Below are positions 20,153-27,639 of a stretch of 35,453 nt of DNA, piece by piece (the stretch's first letter is position 1; every line of letters starts with the position of its first letter). The position numbers were made by a program, and so were the translations under genes. The DNA is from a virus: IMG/VR virus record IMGVR_UViG_3300031566_000190, positions 1 to 35,453 of that record; one strand, written 5' to 3'. The notes beneath the pieces are model-generated. The model worked only from the letters and a program-made list of their open reading frames with translations, searched no databases and was not told the origin of the DNA.

Positions 20153-21538
20153 CTAACATCCTTTTAAAATAAATATAAAAACTACCAGGGCAATCACCCC
20201 GCCTATGATCCACCACTTGTTGTTGTTCCACTCACCGCGCCAGTTGATCGGCGGCTTGACCTCCGGTTCATCGGGCGGCTCAATCGGTGTTGGCACTGGC
20301 GGCTCAATGGGCGCTGGCGGTGGCGGTGGCGGCTCAATTTCAGGGTACATTTCCTCATAAGTTTTTACCTTCCCGCGCAGTTCGGGCCATTTCCCGGTCA
20401 ACTTGTGAACCGCCTCGGCCATCTTTCTGGCGATCAAAACCAACTCAAAATTCTCCTCTCCGTTCGGTAAAAAGTTGATTGTGAATTTTGAATGTTTGCC
20501 AGTCATCCAGGCGCTTTTTGGACAATCACCCACCAACTTAACGATCATGTCGTACATCCGCTGCGCCGATGGTCGGCCAGTATATCCGTCCGCATGATCG
20601 CAACCATCAGTATCAAGCCAACACCGAACCGAAGTCACAATACGTTTGACCTTGACCCACCAGTCGTAGACCTGCCAAAAGATTTCACCGAAGGGACGCC
20701 GAATTGGATCCTCGATATAATCGCCAAAACTGTGCGCTACCCAGCGAACTTCATGGGTAGAGTTCATAAACAGTTTTTCGGATTCATAAACCTTGACCAG
20801 ATAGGTGCAGATTTCATCCATGTTCGTCCGCTTGTTTGCGCAACTATACCAGGTTCCCGGCTTGTCGGGATCAACATAGCCAAGGAATTTACAGCGGATC
20901 ATCATGGCCCCGAGAGTGATTCTCCAAGGCTCGATCTTTTCTTTGTAGAGTTCGTCAATGATGACCCTTGCCAGTTCCACGCCGCCCTTTGGATTATTGA
21001 GTTCATTGCCGATCTCAAAGGTGGTTCCCGTCTGGCCGTTTTTCAGTTTCTTGTTTTTCAGCAATCGCAGTACACGCCGGACAAAGTTCGCATGGTAAGA
21101 AAACATCTTGTCGTCATAGACGCCGATTGAATTCAGGTTGTTATGATAATAGACGCTCTGTGCTTGCCTGTCCGCCCCATGCCCCTGACATTCATCGGCC
21201 AGGGAATAATTGACAACCACGCCCATTTCGTTGAAGGTGTCGACCATATGATCCAGGATGAAAAAATACTCGTCGTTGAGATAAAAGAAATTCCAGACAT
21301 CCCTCATTTCGTCAAATAGAAATGGCTTCAGCAATGAGCCGCGACCGCCTTCGGGCATTTTCCCGCCGCTACAATCGGGGAGCATGCGGGTTTCGGACGG
21401 GCCTTCGTTGAAAATATCCCGCCACCATTCGTAGAATACCTTTTTATCAAAGAACCATTTGCCATCAACTCTGTAAACATAAACTTTACAGGTGATATTG
21501 CAAAGCCTACTCATTGCCAAAGTGATTTTGTCAGCCAT
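20153..21538 (-). CDS. Glycoside-hydrolase-like protein with C-terminal membrane anchor
   Basis: The ATG at 21538 has AGGAGG 8 bases upstream (461 aa). Residues about 1-385 look like a TIM-barrel glycoside hydrolase: TTFEIGNELNNPKGG has the strand-Asn-Glu ending (E179) typical of the acid/base residue of clan A hydrolases, with aromatic-rich segments (FWQVYDWW, WYSC) around the expected cleft. The nucleophile is not certain. Then comes a proline-rich linker (about 399-430, EPPPPPPAP and EPPVPTP) and one transmembrane segment (about 442-457) ending in Cys. No signal peptide is seen, so an export route and side of the membrane are open. It is in the late operon between baseplate/fibre genes and holin-like genes. 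Confidence 0.62.
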   Translation of the reverse strand: MADKITLAMSRLCNITCKVYVYRVDGKWFFDKKVFYEWWRDIFNEGPSETRMLPDCSGGKMPEGGRGSLLKPFLFDEMRDVWNFFYLNDEYFFILDHMVDTFNEMGVVVNYSLADECQGHGADRQAQSVYYHNNLNSIGVYDDKMFSYHANFVRRVLRLLKNKKLKNGQTGTTFEIGNELNNPKGGVELARVIIDELYKEKIEPWRITLGAMMIRCKFLGYVDPDKPGTWYSCANKRTNMDEICTYLVKVYESEKLFMNSTHEVRWVAHSFGDYIEDPIRRPFGEIFWQVYDWWVKVKRIVTSVRCWLDTDGCDHADGYTGRPSAQRMYDMIVKLVGDCPKSAWMTGKHSKFTINFLPNGEENFELVLIARKMAEAVHKLTGKWPELRGKVKTYEEMYPEIEPPPPPPAPIEPPVPTPIEPPDEPEVKPPINWRGEWNNNKWWIIGGVIALVVFIFILKGC

Positions 21539-21539
21539 T

Positions 21540-21881
21540 TTATACCTCCTGTAAAACAACATCTTTAATTAAAAACAGCCCAGGATCGCCAAGCGTTCTT
21601 ATCAGCGTCCTGGCTGCATCATAGAGTTTCAATTCATAGGTATTTTTCCCGGGAGCAATGGACATGTCCGTATGAGTGAGCGACAGAACGCCAATCCCGG
21701 TAGCAGGCACCGAAAACACCACGGCCTTATTTATCAGTGCATTAGCGTCGAGATCGCTGAGACTTTTCTTCACGACAAACTTCAGCGTATAGCCAGTCAT
21801 GTCAAAAGCTACACCGCCTGATGTAATCGTGATGGTTCTCGTGTCCGTGTTTCCGCGATAAATTACAATATCTGGACCCAT
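21540..21881 (-). CDS. BppU-like baseplate/fibre N-terminal domain protein
   Basis: A 113-aa beta-rich protein with the pattern IYRGNTDTRTITI, FDMTGYTLKFVVKK, PATGIGVLSLTHTDMSIAPG and YELKLYDAA. This matches the N-terminal domain of BppU-type upper baseplate proteins and related short phage tail proteins, which bind to tail tip or fibres. AGGGG is 4-8 bases before the ATG. It contains only this one domain, so it may bridge two structural proteins. Family assignment is by remembered motif layout. Confidence 0.7.
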   Translation of the reverse strand: MGPDIVIYRGNTDTRTITITSGGVAFDMTGYTLKFVVKKSLSDLDANALINKAVVFSVPATGIGVLSLTHTDMSIAPGKNTYELKLYDAARTLIRTLGDPGLFLIKDVVLQEV

Positions 21882-22039
21882 ATTCCCCTCCCGTTTATTT
21901 TTTTGCCCTGCCGTTTTTTCTCTTCTTTCGATTTCGCGGTCATTGGCTTTGCTTGTTTGGCCGCATCATTGTCAAGCGGGATTGTCAAGTTGCCGCCTAT
22001 TCCCGCCGCTGTCTGTCCAGTAAAGATGTGTTCCGTCAC
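21863..22039 (-). CDS. Possible small Lys-rich overlapping ORF (58 aa)
   Basis: A GTG at 22039 opens a frame different from the fibre gene and runs through the 90-base gap into the start of the BppU-like gene. It gives 58 aa, with a neutral first half (TGQTAAGIGGNLTIPLDND) and a strongly basic second half (AKSKEEKKRQGKKINGRG). There is only a weak ribosome site and it overlaps the fibre gene for 68 bases. I list it as a possibility for the gap, not as a firm gene. Confidence 0.3.
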   Translation of the reverse strand: MTEHIFTGQTAAGIGGNLTIPLDNDAAKQAKPMTAKSKEEKKRQGKKINGRGIWVQIL

Positions 22040-23048
22040 TCTCTACATTCCCGCTAACGGGAGTTGTTGCTACAACTCCGGCGTCGATCTTTAGCGAGGC
22101 TAAGTTCGCGGCGGCAGCGCTTGCGGGTAGGTGTAATTTTGCGGTAGGTGTGGCTATGAGGATTCCGACCTTACCTGTGGCATCTATTACATTTAATACT
22201 GCATTGGCGGAATTTTGTATTTCAAACAGATTTGCAGTTTGTGCGGCAAATCCTTGTATAAATAGGCCTTTTACAATAGCCGATTCGGGGAACACGCCCA
22301 ATTGTCCATAGTCGAGCCATTTATTAAACCCAATATTCACATGTCCATTATTACGGATTATGAATGGGTACCCCCCTAACTGTGGAGTGTATAAACTAAA
22401 ACATCCACCACCCGACGGCGCTCCGGAACCTGTGGAAATAAACGAGTATTTATAGCCTCCATTTGGCGTTGCATCTAAACTTAAAGCACATCCAATAACT
22501 CCATCAGAAGTTATTAACAATGGCCCAGTGGCAGTGACATCGCAATGACCAATAATATGTAAAGGTTGTAATGGTATGGCAATAGCCAAACCCATTCGTC
22601 CATTTACCGCATCATAATAGATCCCGGAATTCCCAAGTACATTCGCTTCGGTGAAATAAGGAATGTGGCCGATTGTCCCGGAGCCGAGAATCCTGGCCGC
22701 ATAGTCAGCGGCAGTCATGTGATAGTACTGCCCGGCCTGTCCGCCCTGCAATCCGGTCAGGTCATTGTGCGCCCCTGTTCCAAGTGCGGCATATTCGGCG
22801 GCGCTCAAATGGTAGTGCTCGTTCGCTATGCCGCCCTGTACATCGGTCAGTGCGTCGTGTAAATATTTATTTGCGTACTCCGCGGCGGTCAGATGATAGA
22901 AATCATAAATGCTTCCACCTTGCAAGCCCGAAAGTAAATTGTGAATTGAAACTCCTGCATCCAACGAAAATGCCAGTGGACTCGGCAAGGCAATGTCGAT
23001 CTCTATCGGGCTGGGTTCGGAAATATTAATTAAGATGTCATCGGCCAT
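21972..23048 (-). CDS. Tail fibre protein with HxxLxGLQGG repeats
   Basis: A 358-aa protein whose N-terminal part holds three repeats of about 28-30 residues from residue 36: HN-type opening, LQGG, then YHLTAAEYA (near 51, 79 and 109). This repeat is common in phage tail fibres and side fibres. The rest is a beta-rich shaft with alternating Gly/Ser strands and no chaperone or peptidase domain that I can see. It ends WTDSGGNRRQL, the typical end of a trimming-free fibre. Receptor binding is the likely role. Confidence 0.8.
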   Translation of the reverse strand: MADDILINISEPSPIEIDIALPSPLAFSLDAGVSIHNLLSGLQGGSIYDFYHLTAAEYANKYLHDALTDVQGGIANEHYHLSAAEYAALGTGAHNDLTGLQGGQAGQYYHMTAADYAARILGSGTIGHIPYFTEANVLGNSGIYYDAVNGRMGLAIAIPLQPLHIIGHCDVTATGPLLITSDGVIGCALSLDATPNGGYKYSFISTGSGAPSGGGCFSLYTPQLGGYPFIIRNNGHVNIGFNKWLDYGQLGVFPESAIVKGLFIQGFAAQTANLFEIQNSANAVLNVIDATGKVGILIATPTAKLHLPASAAAANLASLKIDAGVVATTPVSGNVESDGTHLYWTDSGGNRRQLDNPA

Positions 23049-23057
23049 CCCGTCCTC

Positions 23058-23465
23058 CTAATACAAAAATCCGAATAAATGGAAGGCGTTTGTCGCGCCC
23101 AATGCGGCAGTCCCGGTCATGGTTGCCCCGGTAGTGTAGACATGGAAAAATACCGTGCCCGCGCCCTGCACCGGCTCGACCGGGATAATGCGAACCGCCG
23201 TTGAACTCATTATCAGCAATATGTTTTCAAAGGTATTTGCCGATGAACGGTCTGACAGCATGGCGGTTTTCGATGTCCACGGCCTGAACGAGTAGCCGAC
23301 CTCAATACGTAGATCGGTTTCCGCGCCCTTCGTGTAGCAGCCGCTGGTGTACGCAAAGGAATACCAACCGGCCGAAACAGTTGTCAGATTTCCGGCGGTG
23401 ATGACCGGGAAAACAAACGCACCCAAAAACAAAATCCCCAAAACTAAGCACATGATTTTTTTCAT
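23058..23465 (-). CDS. Protein with signal peptide, between fibre genes
   Basis: A 135-aa protein with a clear N-terminal signal sequence (MKKIMCLVLGILFLGAFVFP, cleavage likely after about 23-24) and a beta-rich mature part (SAGWYSFAYTSGCYTK ... FHLFGFLY). It has AGGAGG upstream and no coiled coil or Cys pairs beyond two. A secreted protein encoded between two virion-fibre genes is unusual: it may be exported by the host and act on the cell surface (for example superinfection exclusion), or be a virion protein whose hydrophobic start is misleading. No family is recognised. Confidence 0.7.
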   Translation of the reverse strand: MKKIMCLVLGILFLGAFVFPVITAGNLTTVSAGWYSFAYTSGCYTKGAETDLRIEVGYSFRPWTSKTAMLSDRSSANTFENILLIMSSTAVRIIPVEPVQGAGTVFFHVYTTGATMTGTAALGATNAFHLFGFLY

Positions 23466-23479
23466 GTTTGCCTCCTATT

Positions 23480-25324
23480 TTACCATGTTATTAAAGTTCG
23501 CCACGCTGTGTCGGCGTATATTTTAACGTTGTCATCAAACGTATTGATGCAGATTTCTCCTTCAATTCCGCTGGCCGGGTCGCCAGTATCGATCTTCGTT
23601 GTCAGCTTGCACTGCGTCAGCCATGACCTCACACCAGCTGCTGTGGAGACCGCTGACATTCCATCCGCTGCAGGATTGCCAAGCACTGGCTCTTTCTCTG
23701 TGTCCAGTTCATCAATCGCCGCTTGAACCGTAACCGCTTCAATGCCCCCGGCCGGAGTGTTGACGACATCGCTTGCCGGGATCACCTGGTAAACCGGGAG
23801 ACCTCCGGGAGTGGCCGGCGCGGCAACGTATGTTTTAGCAACTCCCGGTGCGAGCCATTTATTGTAATTCGGCGCATCGGACATTAGCAGGCTGCCCTTG
23901 ATCCCTGCTGCATCCCCCGGCCTGAGCTGGCCCCAAACCGTACTATGACCAAATACTTGTAAACTCGGCGCGGGAATGTAGGTGTTGTCGGTATAGGCGT
24001 AAATCTTCCCGAGGTTGCTTGTCCCGAGATAAAGGATATTGCCGTAAAGGGCGAAACAATATACCTTTGTTTCCGGAGAATCATAAAATGCCGCCCAGGT
24101 CAAACCGTCAGATGTTTCGTAAACCTTATCGTTTGATGTGGTCAACAATTTCCCGGAATATTCTATAAAATCTCTGGTATTGCCAACGGCTGGCAAGGCA
24201 ACAGGAGCGGACCAATCTGTCCCATTCGCAGATGAATAAATATCACCGTAAGCAGTCCCGGCATACAGTTTGTTATTCCAAACACAAATTGCTTGAAAAC
24301 CATAGTTCGAAGTTATCAATAAAACTCTGGTCCAGGTTATGCCGTTAAATTTATAAATAGCACCGGTGGTATCGCCTTCCATCGCAACGTAGAGGTTCGA
24401 TCCCAAGATTGCAAACCCCCAGCCATATAGCATACTATCAGCTCGCGCCATGGTCTGAGTCCAGGATGTTCCGTTGGTCGTGTACCAAACCTCTCCCCAG
24501 GGACGGGCAACATACATAACGCCTTTCCAAACTATTGATGCCGATCCAAATAAAGTGCTCCAATCAACCGGCGTAACATTTGTCCATGAAATCCCATTAG
24601 ACGTTCTATAAACATAAGCAGAATCCCGGAAAAAAGCATAAAGTTGCGAATTAAAAATACATAAGGTATGACAATAAGAAGTCGATGCAACTGTCAGAAC
24701 TCGCGCCCATGCCCCGCCGCTGCGCCGATAAACTCCATTGCCTCCAGCTGCGTATAGATCGCCCTCGAATTCGACCAGCCGATAGATTACGCTGGTGTCG
24801 GAATCATACGACAGTGCCCAGGTGCCGCCCGTTCCCGGCTGCGTCGGTGTGTCCCCGATGTCAACGTCACCGCCAAGCATTTGTAGCAATTTGGCGGCAT
24901 CGCGATAGACCTGGCGCGGCCCGGTGACAACTCCGATCTGTGCGCCCTCGATCAGATTGATGCAGTTATCGCTACCGGCAGTCTTGATCCCCAGCCCGGC
25001 GAATTGAGGCGTTGCGGCAACTTCCAAGCCGCCGACATCGGCCTGAACAACGTGCTCAAAATCCCCGGTATCTCGCAGGAACTCTTTTGGATCGCTGGGG
25101 GTGACTGCCGGAACAGCGCCTTTCTTGGTCGTGCTGATTTCCGGGAGTCGGTCGCCGTCAATAGTGCCGGTGGTTATTACCGGGCCATCCAGAGCGGTAA
25201 CTTCGTCGGCCCCGCCCTTGTTATGGGATGGGCCATGAGGAGGCGGCGGCTTGATCACCGGGTCAAGGTCAGTCGGCAAGGAATCATGGAGATGGAAAGG
25301 TACGATGGGCGGTTTAATAGCCAT
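23480..25324 (-). CDS. Large fibre protein with beta-propeller repeats
   Basis: A 614-aa protein. The N-terminus has HGPSHNKGGADEV, a motif frequent in phage fibres. From about residue 170 to 440 there are repeated blades of 40-45 residues with motifs such as SNGISWTNV, TNGTSWTQT, FNGITWTRV, ANGTDWS and SDGLTWA (kelch/BNR-like, with S/T-x-G-x-x-W). A C-terminal beta region follows. The ATG overlaps the hub stop by one base (TGATG). Propellers in fibres usually bind glycans or proteins, so receptor binding is the likely role. The last 100 residues resemble the trimming/attachment regions of other fibres. Confidence 0.78.
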   Translation of the reverse strand: MAIKPPIVPFHLHDSLPTDLDPVIKPPPPHGPSHNKGGADEVTALDGPVITTGTIDGDRLPEISTTKKGAVPAVTPSDPKEFLRDTGDFEHVVQADVGGLEVAATPQFAGLGIKTAGSDNCINLIEGAQIGVVTGPRQVYRDAAKLLQMLGGDVDIGDTPTQPGTGGTWALSYDSDTSVIYRLVEFEGDLYAAGGNGVYRRSGGAWARVLTVASTSYCHTLCIFNSQLYAFFRDSAYVYRTSNGISWTNVTPVDWSTLFGSASIVWKGVMYVARPWGEVWYTTNGTSWTQTMARADSMLYGWGFAILGSNLYVAMEGDTTGAIYKFNGITWTRVLLITSNYGFQAICVWNNKLYAGTAYGDIYSSANGTDWSAPVALPAVGNTRDFIEYSGKLLTTSNDKVYETSDGLTWAAFYDSPETKVYCFALYGNILYLGTSNLGKIYAYTDNTYIPAPSLQVFGHSTVWGQLRPGDAAGIKGSLLMSDAPNYNKWLAPGVAKTYVAAPATPGGLPVYQVIPASDVVNTPAGGIEAVTVQAAIDELDTEKEPVLGNPAADGMSAVSTAAGVRSWLTQCKLTTKIDTGDPASGIEGEICINTFDDNVKIYADTAWRTLITW

Positions 25325-26796
25325 CAGGCACCCCAGAGGCGAAGCATCTCGATCCCCACGTTCCCATTGATCCAGTCAGGAGTCTCAGATATAATCAGAT
25401 ATTTTCCAGTCCCTCCGATCTGTCGGCTATGGGTTACATTGGCGACCTTGAGCAATTCTAGGCCGATGATTTCATATTGGTCCATGTCAACGATTCCGCT
25501 TGCGATTTGCCTTACCCGGTCGTAGAACCGCAGTTTCTCGACAATCGGATTCGTGGCCCCGCCGAATGCAGCAAGCAAATACTCCTCAGGCCGCTCCATA
25601 GGCAACGTGGCCGGGAGATAATCCCCATCGGTGCTATCAGTCACGACCTCGGAATTCCAGGCTGCGTTACCATATTCAAATTTCGACCGTGAGCGATTCG
25701 CAAATTCGCTCATGTCCGGCGCTTCGGCAAATCCATCAAAATGCTGCTCGGTCAATGTCCCGTCTGCTACAATCGCAGCCCAGTCGAAATGTTTGATATG
25801 CACCGCCCCGGCAGCATCAAGCCGCCAGAAGCAGTTGAAATTCTGGCACCAGGTCTCCAGATAATCTTTCGTCTTAGGCGCACCTTCAGGAGCCGCGCCC
25901 ATGTTCCAGGTCTGCGCCGTGCAAAAGTCCTTAAAGTCACTCGTTCCGCCTGCGCCATCGTCAACTAGCGTGACCCCGGCAGCAGTCAGCACTCCGCGCA
26001 GGGCATCGACAGGATTCGCCCCGGCAGTGCCAGGGTTGCTAACAGCCGTACAATTGATCCTGATACGGTTCATGTCTCCATTGTAATTGACATATTCCCA
26101 GCCGTCGGAAACTCCGGCACCATCCAGACCTTTGACCAATTCATAGCGGGATACCGGGAGCACCCTGACCCCATCCTCGTAAACCGTATCAATAGAAACA
26201 ATGCGAGCGGCAGCCGGAGCCGGTTCGCTTTTGGTTATCAGGTATTTCGCATCAATGCCCGCGCCAACATTTCGCTTAATCACTTTCCAGCATTCGATCT
26301 TTCCAAAATGCGAATAGCAAACCCCGGTTGGAAACAGCACCGGCTTGCCCAGCGCCCGGGTAGGTGCATCTGGGAAATCGGTTGAGTTTATGACCAAATC
26401 CTGGGCCGCTGGAATGGCATCCATGGCCCCGGAAAATTCCTGTACGCAGGTAAAAACGATATTCGGCTCAACGCGCGGCCAGGCACGAATAGTAGCCACA
26501 ACCGTTTCGGCTATCGTCACCCCGTCTTTTTTATACGCATAGAGGGTGACGGTCTTGCCATAGATTTTACGATTAGTTTCATTGGCAAACATGGCCTTGT
26601 AAGAACCATCACTATCATCAACAGTGAGGGTAAACCCACCACGTTCGAATGTTCGGTCAAGGGAAACATTCCTTTTCAGGGCGGTCAAGGCAACGATCTT
26701 CCGCTCCCACTGCCCTGAGCCATCGGCAACATATCGGTTAGCAATGAGATGATCTCCGTCAACCAGAGAGAGTTTGACTTTTACCAAACGGCTCAT
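25324..26796 (-). CDS. Baseplate hub-like tail protein
   Basis: A 490-aa beta-rich protein directly before the fibre genes and after the 281-aa tail protein, to which it is coupled by ATGA. The N-terminus (KVKLSLVDGDHLIANRYVADG) and the middle section with TLYAYKKDGVTI, LVKGLDGAGVSDG and VDALRGVLTAAGVTL fit a tail-tip or hub protein of the gp27/Tal-like fold region. Several Cys are spread without pattern. I base the call on gene order (tape measure, distal tail, hub, fibres) and length, not on a specific motif. No lysin domain is visible. Confidence 0.62.
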   Translation of the reverse strand: MSRLVKVKLSLVDGDHLIANRYVADGSGQWERKIVALTALKRNVSLDRTFERGGFTLTVDDSDGSYKAMFANETNRKIYGKTVTLYAYKKDGVTIAETVVATIRAWPRVEPNIVFTCVQEFSGAMDAIPAAQDLVINSTDFPDAPTRALGKPVLFPTGVCYSHFGKIECWKVIKRNVGAGIDAKYLITKSEPAPAAARIVSIDTVYEDGVRVLPVSRYELVKGLDGAGVSDGWEYVNYNGDMNRIRINCTAVSNPGTAGANPVDALRGVLTAAGVTLVDDGAGGTSDFKDFCTAQTWNMGAAPEGAPKTKDYLETWCQNFNCFWRLDAAGAVHIKHFDWAAIVADGTLTEQHFDGFAEAPDMSEFANRSRSKFEYGNAAWNSEVVTDSTDGDYLPATLPMERPEEYLLAAFGGATNPIVEKLRFYDRVRQIASGIVDMDQYEIIGLELLKVANVTHSRQIGGTGKYLIISETPDWINGNVGIEMLRLWGA

Positions 26797-27638
26797 TTCG
26801 GAGCCTCAGTGAATACTGCACTAACTGAATATGTGGCGTTAGCTATGCTTTTTGCTGATATATTCCTTGGCCGTTGTAATTCCCACAACCCAAAAAGTGC
26901 TTTACCATTTTCACCCGATGGAGAAAATATCACGTGACCATTTAAAGCGGCCGCTTGTAATGCAGTCAACTGTGTTACTGAGATATCTGTAAATTCAAAT
27001 TCAGGCCGTTCGCGCACCCATTGAGCAACCATCCTCGGAACGCCAGGTAATCCATGATTGATGACTTTTCCGATTTCACGTTCAGGAATGAAGCCTTTAT
27101 TATAATTCCTATCAAAGGACAATGGCGCCCCACCAATTAAAAACACTTCACCCATTTGCCATGCTATTGAAGAGGAGAACTGAATGCGAAGTCGCCAGCG
27201 ATCCATACCCGACGCTACTGCTGATAGTAATTTATAAACCGGGGTCAGTGTAGCCGCATTAATTATCAAGTCCTCAGTGATATCAGTATAATTACCATTA
27301 CCGCCCTCGAACTTGGCCGTGACCATCGAAGCGGCGACCAGATTGTGGTTTACGATCGCTACCCCGTAAACATCCGGCTTCACCGCACCATCCAGGACCA
27401 TGGTCAACGTCATCTCGGCATCGCTGGCAGCGGTTTTGTATAAGGTTTTGGGATCCTTATCAGCAATAAACGCCGCCCCATACCCAGCCGCCCCAGCAGT
27501 GCCGCCCAGGGTGAAGGCAGGCCGCGCCAAAGGATTGTCGTATGCGTCAAGCAGTAATGGGCTGTAAAGCAAATTTGTATGAATTAAAGTGCCATGACCC
27601 GTGATTCCGCCACTAACAGGGATGCCGCCGAATGCCAT
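26793..27638 (-). CDS. Distal tail-type protein
   Basis: A 281-aa protein between the tape measure and the hub-like protein. The start MAFGGIPVSGG is followed by beta-rich segments with HNLVAASMV and, near the end, FSPSGENGKALFGLWELQ and ISAKSIANATYSVSAVF. Gene order suggests the distal tail protein (Dit) that connects tube to hub. The sequence does not show a sure Dit motif, so this is positional. It overlaps the hub gene by 4 bases. Confidence 0.58.
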   Translation of the reverse strand: MAFGGIPVSGGITGHGTLIHTNLLYSPLLLDAYDNPLARPAFTLGGTAGAAGYGAAFIADKDPKTLYKTAASDAEMTLTMVLDGAVKPDVYGVAIVNHNLVAASMVTAKFEGGNGNYTDITEDLIINAATLTPVYKLLSAVASGMDRWRLRIQFSSSIAWQMGEVFLIGGAPLSFDRNYNKGFIPEREIGKVINHGLPGVPRMVAQWVRERPEFEFTDISVTQLTALQAAALNGHVIFSPSGENGKALFGLWELQRPRNISAKSIANATYSVSAVFTEAPK

Positions 27639-27639
27639 A

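Noticed and set aside
20492-21130. 212-codon open frame on the plus strand, antisense to the hydrolase-like gene
   Set aside because: No ribosome site, no coupling with neighbours and no recognisable domain; every supported gene in the window is on the minus strand.
21947-21975. TTGACA (minus strand) at the end of the fibre gene as a promoter
   Set aside because: No acceptable -10 at 16-18 bases (GCAAAG at 17); the hexamer arises from the fibre stop region.
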